From assembly GCF_026241135.1 (NCBI RefSeq), contig NZ_JAPFGA010000001.1, positions 372,001-436,000 on the forward strand: a stretch of 64,000 nt of DNA, in the 5' to 3' direction. Under the pieces are notes generated by a model, which was given only the letters and a program-made list of their open reading frames with translations, searched no databases and was not told the origin of the DNA. This DNA is from Galbibacter kalidii (GTDB lineage: Bacteria > Bacteroidota > Bacteroidia > Flavobacteriales > Flavobacteriaceae). The position numbers and the translations under genes were made by a program. This document shows, piece after piece, positions 44,474 through 53,529 of the stretch. Every line of letters starts with the position of its first letter. Position 1 is the first letter of the stretch.

Positions 44474-46849
44474 GTGCAGAATAAGCCTTTGAGATCATTT
44501 CTGACAATAGCTTTAGATAGAAAATTAAAGAAGATAAAAAGAACTCGTATAAACGATCTGGTACGGATAAGTGTTATTCTTTTTTTTATAGTATCGTGTA
44601 AAGACAAACAAGAGGCTTTTACGCAAAAAGAACGATATGTAGATAAAGTTTATCCACTGCTCGATACTGAAAATTCAAGGTGGTTTTTCTTTACATCGGC
44701 AAGCCGGCCATTTGGGATGGTAAATTTAAGTCCGGATACGGAAATTAACGGTGCCTGGGGAAGCGGTTATAGATATAAAACAGATACCATCAAAGGTTTT
44801 AGCCATATTCACGCCTGGCAAATGTCCGGGCTTTCAGTAATGCCGGTAACAATTTCTGATAATAATGAAATCTTTACAGATTTCTATTCAAAATTCAGTC
44901 ATAAAAATGAATTGATAAGCCCGGGGTATCATTCAGTAGAACTGGATAGATATCGAATAAAGGCGGCATTAACAAGTACAAAACGGGTTGGATTCCATAA
45001 ATATGTGTTTTCAGAGAATAAAAAGGGCGGGATCCTTTTTAATTTAAACACCGTTTTAGGCCCTTGTGAAAATATGGAGGGAACGCTAGAAAAAACAGGA
45101 ATCAGTACCTTGTCAGGTAAACTTGTAGCAGCTCCAACACATAGGCGCCCAAAACCATTAACCATCTATTTTAATGCTCAGTTAAACGTCCCCATAGTCT
45201 CTGTTGAGCACGATTCTGATACAGGAAATTATTTAGTGGGCTTAGATAGCATAAACGATGCTGTTTTAATGAAAGTAGGTATTTCATATACTTCGATAAA
45301 AAATGCAGTAAATAACATGCAAAAAGAATTACCGCACTGGAATTTTAATCAGGTGGTCGAAGATTCCAAAATTGAATGGGATGGGTTATTGAGCAGAATT
45401 AAAGTTGAAGGAGGGACAGAAAAGGATCAAAAACGGTTTTACACAGATCTTTGGCATGCTTTACAAGGCAGAAGAATTATTAATGATGCAAATGGAGCAT
45501 ATCCTGATAATACAGGAAAGCAATTCAGAGTTGGTCAATTGCCATTAAATTCAGATGGAACACCCAAATTCAATCATTATAATTCAGATTCATTTTGGGG
45601 GGCACAATGGACTATAAACACCTTATGGGGACTTGTTTATCCTGAGATCATGAATGAATTCACCCTTTCATTAATGCAATATTATCAAGATGGGGGGATG
45701 ATTCCTCGTGGCCCTTCTGCGGGGAATTACACTTTTGTGATGACTGGGGCTTCGACGACCCCATTTATGGTAAGTGCCATTCAAAAAGGAATTGTAAAAA
45801 ATGATTTGGAAGCCATTTATAAAGCCCTTAAAAAAAACCACATACCGGGAGGTATTATGGGAAAGGCGGGATATGAACACAATACGGATATTGGCGGAGG
45901 CTTAAAGTATTACTTGGAAAACGGATATGTTCCTTACCCGCTTCCTGAAGGCGGTGGTTTTGGAGGCCACCAGGATGGTAGTAGCCAAACCATGGAATAT
46001 GCGTACCAGGATTGGACTTTAGCACAGTTGGCAAAGAAATTAAAACATATCCAGGACTATCATTATTTTATGAAAAGGGCTGAAAATTATAAAAATGTAT
46101 TTAACGAAGAAGTTGGTTGGATGGCTCCTAAGGATATTGACGGGAAGTGGAAATTAGATTTCGATCCGTATCAATATGAAAACGGATTTGTAGAGTCCAA
46201 TGCTGCACAGTCAACTTGGTTTGTACCTCACGATATAAAAGGCTTGGCATCCTTAATGGGAGGAGATAAAAAAGCAGCGGAAAAACTGAATAATCAATTT
46301 ATAGCCGCTCAGAAATCAGGATTTACATCGGGAAATTCCCATGAAGCTGAACTCCATCCTGAATACAGTAGGATTCCTATCAATTATGGAAATCAACCAT
46401 CAATACAAACAGCATTTATATTCAATAAATTAGACAGGCCTGATTTAACGCAATATTGGTCAAGAAAGGTTGTTGATAGTGTTTTTTCAGACCTGAACAG
46501 TTCAAGTGGGTACAACGGTGATGAGGATCAAGGTTTAATGGGAAGTTTGGCAGTATTGATGAAGATAGGATTGTTTCAAATGAACGGTGGTACAGAAGAG
46601 AATCCGGAATATCAAATAGGAAGCCCAATCTTTGATAAGATAACTATTGAACTTAATAAAGATTACTACCCTGGGGAAGTATTTGAAATAAAAAGCATAA
46701 ATAACAATTCAGATAATATCTATGTAGATGATATTAAACTAAACAATATTCCAATTAAAGGGCAAAAAATTATGCATCAGGATATTGTAGAAGGAGGCAC
46801 TTTAACTTTGGAAATGACATCGTCTCCTTCTAAAAGGGGAAAGGAATAG
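44474..46849 (+). CDS. divergent GH92-family glycosidase lipoprotein
   Basis: About 791 residues. No in-frame ATG precedes the lipobox (VILFFIVSC), so the start must be GTG (44474) or another weak codon such as an internal TTG/CTG. It is related to calcium-dependent GH92 alpha-mannosidases: SRPFGMVNLSPDTEINGAWGSGYRY, TIKGFSHIHAWQMSG, GFVESNAAQSTWFVPHDI and YGNQPSIQTAF follow the GH92 order. Several usually invariant patches are changed: GGHGHTFPGA is missing, SHTHLSGTG reads SHIHAWQMSG, and GNEPSHH reads GNQPSIQ. The Glu of the VEGNAWQ-type acid motif is kept as VESNAAQ. An exo-alpha-glycosidase with altered specificity, perhaps on alpha-mannose linked to glucuronic acid or glucosamine, is inference. 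Confidence 0.78.
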   Translation: MQNKPLRSFLTIALDRKLKKIKRTRINDLVRISVILFFIVSCKDKQEAFTQKERYVDKVYPLLDTENSRWFFFTSASRPFGMVNLSPDTEINGAWGSGYRYKTDTIKGFSHIHAWQMSGLSVMPVTISDNNEIFTDFYSKFSHKNELISPGYHSVELDRYRIKAALTSTKRVGFHKYVFSENKKGGILFNLNTVLGPCENMEGTLEKTGISTLSGKLVAAPTHRRPKPLTIYFNAQLNVPIVSVEHDSDTGNYLVGLDSINDAVLMKVGISYTSIKNAVNNMQKELPHWNFNQVVEDSKIEWDGLLSRIKVEGGTEKDQKRFYTDLWHALQGRRIINDANGAYPDNTGKQFRVGQLPLNSDGTPKFNHYNSDSFWGAQWTINTLWGLVYPEIMNEFTLSLMQYYQDGGMIPRGPSAGNYTFVMTGASTTPFMVSAIQKGIVKNDLEAIYKALKKNHIPGGIMGKAGYEHNTDIGGGLKYYLENGYVPYPLPEGGGFGGHQDGSSQTMEYAYQDWTLAQLAKKLKHIQDYHYFMKRAENYKNVFNEEVGWMAPKDIDGKWKLDFDPYQYENGFVESNAAQSTWFVPHDIKGLASLMGGDKKAAEKLNNQFIAAQKSGFTSGNSHEAELHPEYSRIPINYGNQPSIQTAFIFNKLDRPDLTQYWSRKVVDSVFSDLNSSSGYNGDEDQGLMGSLAVLMKIGLFQMNGGTEENPEYQIGSPIFDKITIELNKDYYPGEVFEIKSINNNSDNIYVDDIKLNNIPIKGQKIMHQDIVEGGTLTLEMTSSPSKRGKE

Positions 46850-46916
46850 GTGTCTGCACCATATAAGCCTGTATTAAAAACAGTGATAATGTTATTAAAA
46901 TAAAAAATTAATAAAT

Positions 46917-49145
46917 ATGAAAGGTCTTGGACTTATATTGTTAGTGATTGGCCTGTTTCTTTTAAATGGATGTGAAAAAAAAGTAGCTCCTAAAGAGATT
47001 GTCGGTCAGAACCGGGCGTTGATTGAGCGAATAGTTCCCGATCATGCATCTCAGTTTATAGTTGAAACAATAGATTCTGATAGTACGGATAGCTTTGAAA
47101 TTGAATCCAGAGATGATAAAATCGTTCTTCGGGGAAATAATGGGGTGTCTATAGCTTCAGCCTTGTATTATTATCTGAGCGAATATGCCCATTGTCAGAT
47201 TACCTGGAACGGAACCAATCTTGATCTTCCGGAAAAATTACCATCAGTACCAGGACTCGTGCATAAAGATACTCCTTATGAGTATCGGTATTATCTTAAC
47301 TATTGTACTTTCAATTATAGCATGAGTTGGTGGGATTGGCTCCGTTGGGAAAAGGAAATAGACTGGATGGCCCTGCACGGTATAAACATGCCACTGGCGA
47401 TTACCGGAGAAGAGTATGTTTGGGATCAAGTGTACCGGTCATATGGATTTACAGATGAAGACCTAGATCCGTTCTTTAGCGGCCCTGCTTATTTTTCCTG
47501 GTTCTGGATGGGGAATCTAGATGGTTGGGGTGGTCCATTACCTATGAGTTGGAAAGAAAGTCATCGCGATTTACAACAAAAAATATTGAAACGACAACGT
47601 GAATTAGGGATGAAACCGGTATTGCCCGCATTTACAGGTCATGTTCCAACCTCTTTCAAAAAGTATTTCCCAAATGCCAAACTCAAAAGGACGGACTGGG
47701 GGAACGATTTTGACGACACCTACATTCTCGATGCTGATGACCCTTTGTTTGCCGAAATTGGCAAGAAATTTCTGGAAGTACAAACCGAAGTTTACGGAAC
47801 GGATCATCTGTACTCTGCTGACACCTTTAATGAAAATGAACCACCATCTGATGATCCTCAATATTTATCGGGGTTAAGCAGTAAAGTATATGAAGGAATG
47901 AAAGCAGCAGATCCTGAAGCCGTTTGGGTAATGCAGGGTTGGTTATTTTACAGTCATCGTGATTTTTGGAAAGGTCCTCAAATAAAAGGGCTTTTAGATG
48001 CTGTTCCTGACAACAGGATGATCATTCTAGATCTCGCTACCGAAATTGAACCGGTGTGGAAGCGAACAGATGCCTTTTATGGGAAACAGTGGATATGGAA
48101 CATGCTTCATAATTTTGGCGGTAACATTAGCCTTTTTGGCCGTATAAAGACTGTGGCAACCCAGCCTGCAACTGCACTAAACGATTCCGATTCTGGCGAG
48201 ATGAAAGGAATCGGTCTTACTATGGAGGCCATAGAGCAAACCCCCGTACTCTATGAATTAATGACAGATAATACTTGGCGCAATACACCGATTGAATTGG
48301 ATCAATGGCTCAAAAAATATATCAGGAACCGTTATGGAAAAACGAATGCCGAACTGGAAGAAGCTTGGAATATTTTGGTAAATACGGTATACAATGGACA
48401 AACCATTCGGGATGGAGCCGAATCAATTATTGTGGCACGCCCCACCTTTGAAGGGTATCGTCGTTGGGCCCGTACAAAACTCAATTATGCAGCTGAAGAT
48501 TTACTTCCGGCTTGGGATCTTTTGATCAAAATGATTCCTGAATGTAAAACCTCAGATGGGTTTAGGTATGATCTGGTCGATCTGACCCGCCAAGTATTGG
48601 CAAATTATGCCTTGCCACTACAGCAACAAATAGCTAAAGCTTATCAAGAGAATGATAAAACAGCTTTTGAAAAATACAGTTCTGAATTCCTCGAATTGAT
48701 TGATGATATGGACCGTCTCTTGGCAACCCGAAAAGATTTCTTGTTGGGGACTTGGCTAGATGATGCTCGTAGTTGGGGACAGACTCCGGAAGAGAAAGAT
48801 TTATACGAGCAGAATGCGCGTGATCTTATTACCCTTTGGGGAGATGCTAATAACCGCTTGCACGAATACAGCAACCGTCAATGGAGCGGACTTTTGAAGG
48901 GGTTTTATAAACCGCGTTGGGAACAATTTTTTGCTGATGTGAAAAGTGAATGGGGGGAATTCGATCAGGAAAAATTCGACGATAAGATCAAAAACTGGGA
49001 ATGGAAATGGGTAACCGGGCATGAAGAATACCCTATTGAACCGAAAGGTAGTGCTACGGAGATAGCCAATGAAATTCACAAAAAATACCGCGGACGGATT
49101 GAACCTATCACCGAACTTTTACCACAAATAAAATACAACTACTAA
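46917..49145 (+). CDS. GH89 alpha-N-acetylglucosaminidase lipoprotein (NAGLU-like)
   Basis: The protein has 742 residues with a lipoprotein signal (GLFLLNGC). The N-terminal domain (about 25-105) is followed by the NAGLU catalytic barrel. Signature blocks are YYLNYCTFNYSMSWWDW, EIDWMALHGINMPLA, the YFSWFWMGNLDGWGGPLP aromatic pocket and SADTFNENEPPSDDP, with Glu306 as the probable general acid. A helical C-terminal domain follows. It removes terminal alpha-linked GlcNAc; NAGLU-type enzymes do not act on unacetylated glucosamine. The HGSNAT-like acetyltransferase gene begins 1 bp after its stop, suggesting coupled action. It is probably periplasmic or outer-membrane anchored. Confidence 0.93.
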   Translation: MKGLGLILLVIGLFLLNGCEKKVAPKEIVGQNRALIERIVPDHASQFIVETIDSDSTDSFEIESRDDKIVLRGNNGVSIASALYYYLSEYAHCQITWNGTNLDLPEKLPSVPGLVHKDTPYEYRYYLNYCTFNYSMSWWDWLRWEKEIDWMALHGINMPLAITGEEYVWDQVYRSYGFTDEDLDPFFSGPAYFSWFWMGNLDGWGGPLPMSWKESHRDLQQKILKRQRELGMKPVLPAFTGHVPTSFKKYFPNAKLKRTDWGNDFDDTYILDADDPLFAEIGKKFLEVQTEVYGTDHLYSADTFNENEPPSDDPQYLSGLSSKVYEGMKAADPEAVWVMQGWLFYSHRDFWKGPQIKGLLDAVPDNRMIILDLATEIEPVWKRTDAFYGKQWIWNMLHNFGGNISLFGRIKTVATQPATALNDSDSGEMKGIGLTMEAIEQTPVLYELMTDNTWRNTPIELDQWLKKYIRNRYGKTNAELEEAWNILVNTVYNGQTIRDGAESIIVARPTFEGYRRWARTKLNYAAEDLLPAWDLLIKMIPECKTSDGFRYDLVDLTRQVLANYALPLQQQIAKAYQENDKTAFEKYSSEFLELIDDMDRLLATRKDFLLGTWLDDARSWGQTPEEKDLYEQNARDLITLWGDANNRLHEYSNRQWSGLLKGFYKPRWEQFFADVKSEWGEFDQEKFDDKIKNWEWKWVTGHEEYPIEPKGSATEIANEIHKKYRGRIEPITELLPQIKYNY

Positions 49146-49146
49146 T

Positions 49147-50289
49147 ATGAAAAAAGCATTTCAGCTAAAATCCGATCGTTTTCTCTCTCTTGATGTATTC
49201 AGGGGGCTGACCATAGCCTTGATGATCGTGGTAAATACCCCGGGGACAGGAGCCAAAATGTATCCTTATCTGGTACATGCTCAATGGTTCGGTTTTACTT
49301 TGGCTGATTTGGTTTTTCCGTCATTTCTGTTTGCTATGGGGAACGCCATGAGCTTTTCTATGGAAAAAATGAAGCAAGCTTCCGTTGGGGCGTTTTGGAA
49401 AAAAATAATTAAAAGAACGCTTATTATCTTTTTATTGGGCTATCTGATGTATTGGTTTCCTTTCTTTGAAATAAATGCCCGGGGGGATTGGATGTTGAAA
49501 CCCATAGCTGAAACCCGTATTATGGGAGTGTTGCAACGTATCGCACTTTGCTACTTTTTTTCCGCCATTATTTTTTATTACTTATCTAAAAAAGCGACCG
49601 TGATCATCTCCGGTATTGTGTTGTTGTCTTATTGGGCCATTCTATATATATTTGGCAATCCGGGAGCTGAATTGGATATAGCCGGCAATGCTGGTGCTAA
49701 ATTAGACATGGCTGTTCTAGGGTTAGGACATATATACAAAGGAGATGTTATCCCTTTTGATCCAGAAGGTATTTTAAGTACCTTACCTTCGATTGTAAAT
49801 GTTATAGGGGGGTACTTGGTGGGAGTTTTTATCCGGAAGAAGGGAAAATCCTTTGAAGGCATATCTAAATTGTTAATGGCAGGATTTATTTTGGCCTGTC
49901 TGGCGCTTTTCTGGGACCTGACCTTCCCGATATCCAAAAAATTATGGACGAGCTCTTTTGTGTTGTTTACCATAGGTCTCGATTTATCAATTATGGCTAT
50001 ACTCATCTATGCTATTGAGTTTCGAAAAATAAAAAAAGGAGTGAGGTTTTTTGATGTTTTCGGTAAGAACCCACTTTTTATATATCTTTTTTCAGAGTTG
50101 TTTTTTATTACTTTGAGATTGATTCCTACCCCTTCCGGACATGATGTTTTTGAGTGGGTAAGCGAGCGGATTTTTCAGCTAGTTATTCCCGGTCCCTTAG
50201 GTTCTTTAACTACGGCACTAGTTTTTACATTGCTGTGTTGGAGCCTTGGATGGTGGCTCGATAAAAAAAGGATTTATATTAAAATCTAA
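49147..50289 (+). CDS. HGSNAT-like membrane acyltransferase (DUF5009/DUF1624 type)
   Basis: The protein has 380 residues with about ten hydrophobic segments. The family start motif is clear (RFLSLDVFRGLTIALMIVVNTPG, then HAQWFGFTLADLVFPSFLFAMG). Relatives include human HGSNAT, which carries acetyl from acetyl-CoA across the lysosomal membrane onto terminal alpha-glucosamine, and bacterial NagX/YeiB proteins. Translational coupling to GH89 (1-bp gap) mirrors the human lysosomal pair HGSNAT and NAGLU. The inferred job is transmembrane N-acetylation of periplasmic glucosamine-ended oligosaccharides so that GH89 can cleave them. Bacterial members are not well characterised, so the acceptor is uncertain. 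Confidence 0.82.
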   Translation: MKKAFQLKSDRFLSLDVFRGLTIALMIVVNTPGTGAKMYPYLVHAQWFGFTLADLVFPSFLFAMGNAMSFSMEKMKQASVGAFWKKIIKRTLIIFLLGYLMYWFPFFEINARGDWMLKPIAETRIMGVLQRIALCYFFSAIIFYYLSKKATVIISGIVLLSYWAILYIFGNPGAELDIAGNAGAKLDMAVLGLGHIYKGDVIPFDPEGILSTLPSIVNVIGGYLVGVFIRKKGKSFEGISKLLMAGFILACLALFWDLTFPISKKLWTSSFVLFTIGLDLSIMAILIYAIEFRKIKKGVRFFDVFGKNPLFIYLFSELFFITLRLIPTPSGHDVFEWVSERIFQLVIPGPLGSLTTALVFTLLCWSLGWWLDKKRIYIKI

Positions 50290-50323
50290 CAGGAGTATTG
50301 ATGCGGTAACGCTGTGATGCCTT

Positions 50324-50508
50324 GAACTCATCTTGACTTTTTTGATTGAAGTGAAAATTATCTATTTTGAGCCTGATTGAAGGCTTTTTTGAGTTGCATC
50401 CGCCTCAGGCGGACGGAAGGAAAACCTGCTAGCCAGCAGGCAGAAAAGGCAAAAAGCAGGTTCAAAAGAGCAATTTTTTAACCAATTGGAAAAAGTCAAG
50501 ATGAGTTC
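50324..50508. mobile_element. 185-bp MITE-like inverted-repeat element
   Basis: The ends are perfect 19-bp inverted repeats: GAACTCATCTTGACTTTTT (50324-50342) and its complement at 50490-50508. Inside are further palindromes (TCCGCCT-C-AGGCGGA near 50399 and CCTGCT-AGCC-AGCAGG near 50425) and imperfect pairing of GAGCCTG...AAGGCTTTTTT with AAAAAGGC...GCAGGTTC. The whole sequence could fold into one long hairpin. A half copy lies at 39390-39433. No transposase or target-site duplication was seen. The GH115 start codon is 30 bp after it, so it may also act as a 5' leader structure or terminator. Confidence 0.65.
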
Positions 50509-50538
50509 CTTTTTAAAATTAACCAAAACTATCAAATT

Positions 50539-53529
50539 ATGATAAAACAAACACTAACCGTCATTTTTGTACAGCTATTTTTGTTGCAGCTGCAAGTGCA
50601 TGCCCAATCTGTAGAAAGTCAATCTTTTCAACTAGTAGGCAAAAATCAGCGTTGTCCGATTTTGATAAGTAAAAACGATGCAAAGGTAGTACAGATTGCA
50701 GCTGAACTTTTTGTGGGAGACATCCATACCATCACAGGACAAAACCCCGACATTAAATATAAGGCCCCGAAGAAAGCTAATCAGATTGTGCTAGCCGGAA
50801 CTCTAGGTAAAAATCCATGGATTGACCAACTCGTTATAGATGGAAAGGCTGATGTCACTTCCATTAAAGGTAAATGGGAAAGCTGGTCCGTTCAGCTTAT
50901 TGAAAACCCTTTGAAAGGAGTAGAAAAAGCCCTGGTTATTATTGGAAGTGATCGTAGAGGGACTGCTTACGGAATTCTGGAGTTATCCCGAATGATGGGA
51001 GTCTCGCCATGGGAATGGTGGGCCGATGTACATCCTGATAAAAAAACTCAAATCACCCTTGATATTGAAAACAAAACCTATGGATCCCCGTCTGTAAAAT
51101 ATCGTGGCTTGTTTTTAAATGATGAAGACTGGGGGCTTCAACCATGGGCTGCAAAGGTTTATGAACCTGAAACCGGGGATATAGGTCCGAAGACGTATGC
51201 AAAGATATTTGAACTGCTCCTGCGTTTAAGAGCCAATACTATTTGGCCTGCGATGCATTCATCCACCAAACCCTTTTATTCTTATCCGAAAAATAAACAG
51301 GTGGCAGACGATTATGCCATTGTGATAGGAACCTCTCATCCCGAACCCATGTTGATAAACGTTAATACGGAATGGGACCAGGAAACGATGGGGGAATATC
51401 GATACGATACCAATTCAGAAACGATAAAAAAAATGTTTATCAAGCGGGTAAATGAAACAGGGCGTTATGAAAATATTTATACTACCGGAATGCGTGGTAA
51501 ACACGATTCTCCTATGATTGTAGGTGATCATGATATCAATTTTCAGGTAAAATTACTGGAACAGGTAATAACAGACCAAAGAGAAATCCTAAAACAGGCT
51601 GATAATAACAAAAGCCTGGAATCCATTCCTCAGGTATTTATTCCTTACAAGGAAGTTTTGAATTACTACCAACACGGTATGGAGTTACCGGAAGATATCA
51701 CCCTAATGTGGACAGATGATAATTATGGATATATTAGAAGGCTTAGTGATCCGGGAGAACAAAAGCGAAGTGGAGGAGCTGGAGTTTATTATCATACTTC
51801 ATATTGGGGCAGGCCACACGATTATTTGTGGTTAAACTCTACCAATCCTGTCTTATTATGGGAAGAAATGTCAAAGGCATATCAGTTTAATGCCAGGAAT
51901 ATCTGGATCCTGAATTGTGGAGATATCAAACCCCATGAGTATAATATAGAACTGTTTATGGACATGGGATGGAATATGAAGGACTTTGGAAAAAGTGTTG
52001 ATGTACGTAAACACATGAAAAATTGGTATGAAAGACTATTTGGAAAAAACAATGCATCACAGTTAACAGAACTATTTTATGAATATTACCGACTGGCTTT
52101 TATAAGAAGGCCTGAGTTTATGGCGTGGAGCCAAGTAGAACCCGTTACAAAAGTCCGACCTAGCGAAATGTCCCAAATACATTATGGCGATGAGGTCGGA
52201 AAAAGAATTATGACCTATAATAACCTGATAAAAAAGGTAGATTCAATTTCCCCTAAAGTTCCATCCAACAGGAATAGTGCTTTTTATGAGTTGGTTACCT
52301 ACCCGGTAAAAAGTGCAGCATATATGAACCTGAAGTGGTTGCACGCGAATAAAAATTGGTTTACCGCTCAGCAGGGAAGAGCAAGTGCGTTATATCATGG
52401 GAAACATGCTGTTATGGCCTATAACGAGATAGCACAACTTACAGAATATTTCAATAACAGTCTAGAAAACGGAAAATGGCGTCATATCATGAATCGTTCT
52501 CCCCGGAATCTGCCGGTCTTTAAAGAACCCGTTATCGCTACCCCATCAATAAAGGAGGAACCGGTAATAGGGATAGCTCTTAAGGGCTATGAAATGGAAC
52601 TTAATCACAGAGTCAATAATAGTCATGCAAACGTTTTACCGGTATTTAATGCCTATACCCAACCTCAATATTATCTCGATATTTTTTTGAAAGGAAAAGG
52701 GGAAAAATATTGGGAGGTAACACCTAAAACCGATTGGATCAAACTGTCAAAATCTTATGGAAAATTGGATACCGATCATCCCGAAGAAAGAATATATGTT
52801 GATCTTGATTGGAATAAAGTACCTCAGGGGACAGGTATAAAGGAACCTCCATTAGGTCATGATCATCAGCTGATTCCCCCGGGATATAAGGTGGATGGTG
52901 CGATCGATATTTCAACAAAAGATACTGCGATAACGCTGGGAGTTTTGGCTTATAACCCTAAATTTGAAGACTTACTCAAATTTGAAGGCTTTGTCGAAGA
53001 TCAGGGGTATGTTAGTATAGATGCCGAAAACTTTACGGATCATAAACAGACTAAGGAAACATCATGGAAGATTATAGAAGGGCTTGGGTATACTGGTAGT
53101 GTTGTTAAGACCATGCCTGAGAAGGCAAATTCAATTGAAGAGACAAGTGAAATTATAACAAACAGCCCGGTACTGGAATATGATTTTTATACCTTTAATC
53201 ATGGAGCAGCTGAAACGTTTGTCCAAATTGTCCCGACCCATGCTGTATATCCTGGGAAAAAGGTAAGGTTGGCCGTAGGAATTGATGATGCCATGCCCGT
53301 AATTTTAGATTATCAAACCCACGGAAGAAGTGAGGAGTGGAAGCAAAACGTACTTAAAAATGCAGCTGTTAAATCAGTCACCGACATAATTGAAAAACCC
53401 GGGAAACATAAGCTGAAAATCTGGATGGTCGACCCCGGAGTAATGGTCGATAGAATACTAATAGATTTAGGTGGGTGGAAAGAAAGCTACGCTTTCCCGG
53501 AACAAACCATGATAAAACATGAGAAATAG
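50539..53529 (+). CDS. GH115 alpha-glucuronidase
   Basis: The protein has 996 residues with a signal peptide (about 1-22, QVHAQ). Domain order is normal for GH115: an N-terminal alpha/beta domain (to about 180), then the TIM-barrel region starting YRGLFLNDEDWGLQPWA and including MHSSTKPFYSYPKNK, GTSHPEPM, YTTGMRGKHD, LMWTDDNYGYIRRL and YHTSYWGRPHDYLWLN. A helical region and a C-terminal beta-sandwich (SIDAENFTDHK) follow. The family removes alpha-1,2-linked (4-O-methyl) glucuronic acid, usually from xylan. No xylanase, GH10/GH11 or xylose gene is near, so another alpha-1,2-glucuronoside is likely; inositol as aglycone is my inference. It overlaps the phosphoesterase gene by 11 bp. Confidence 0.92.
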   Translation: MIKQTLTVIFVQLFLLQLQVHAQSVESQSFQLVGKNQRCPILISKNDAKVVQIAAELFVGDIHTITGQNPDIKYKAPKKANQIVLAGTLGKNPWIDQLVIDGKADVTSIKGKWESWSVQLIENPLKGVEKALVIIGSDRRGTAYGILELSRMMGVSPWEWWADVHPDKKTQITLDIENKTYGSPSVKYRGLFLNDEDWGLQPWAAKVYEPETGDIGPKTYAKIFELLLRLRANTIWPAMHSSTKPFYSYPKNKQVADDYAIVIGTSHPEPMLINVNTEWDQETMGEYRYDTNSETIKKMFIKRVNETGRYENIYTTGMRGKHDSPMIVGDHDINFQVKLLEQVITDQREILKQADNNKSLESIPQVFIPYKEVLNYYQHGMELPEDITLMWTDDNYGYIRRLSDPGEQKRSGGAGVYYHTSYWGRPHDYLWLNSTNPVLLWEEMSKAYQFNARNIWILNCGDIKPHEYNIELFMDMGWNMKDFGKSVDVRKHMKNWYERLFGKNNASQLTELFYEYYRLAFIRRPEFMAWSQVEPVTKVRPSEMSQIHYGDEVGKRIMTYNNLIKKVDSISPKVPSNRNSAFYELVTYPVKSAAYMNLKWLHANKNWFTAQQGRASALYHGKHAVMAYNEIAQLTEYFNNSLENGKWRHIMNRSPRNLPVFKEPVIATPSIKEEPVIGIALKGYEMELNHRVNNSHANVLPVFNAYTQPQYYLDIFLKGKGEKYWEVTPKTDWIKLSKSYGKLDTDHPEERIYVDLDWNKVPQGTGIKEPPLGHDHQLIPPGYKVDGAIDISTKDTAITLGVLAYNPKFEDLLKFEGFVEDQGYVSIDAENFTDHKQTKETSWKIIEGLGYTGSVVKTMPEKANSIEETSEIITNSPVLEYDFYTFNHGAAETFVQIVPTHAVYPGKKVRLAVGIDDAMPVILDYQTHGRSEEWKQNVLKNAAVKSVTDIIEKPGKHKLKIWMVDPGVMVDRILIDLGGWKESYAFPEQTMIKHEK

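Noticed and set aside
46917-50289. Heparan sulfate degradation as the role of GH89 and the acetyltransferase
   Set aside because: No heparinase lyase, sulfatase or GH88 is present in the window; sulfated glycosaminoglycan use normally requires them.
50362-50550. 62-residue minus-strand ORF upstream of GH115
   Set aside because: It lies within the inverted-repeat element and its apparent protein comes from palindromic DNA.
50539-53529. Xylan utilisation as the role of the GH115 locus
   Set aside because: No GH10, GH11, GH67, xylose isomerase or acetyl-xylan esterase lies in the window, while inositol oxygenase, GH89 and a phosphoesterase do. Not excluded, but the context argues against it.
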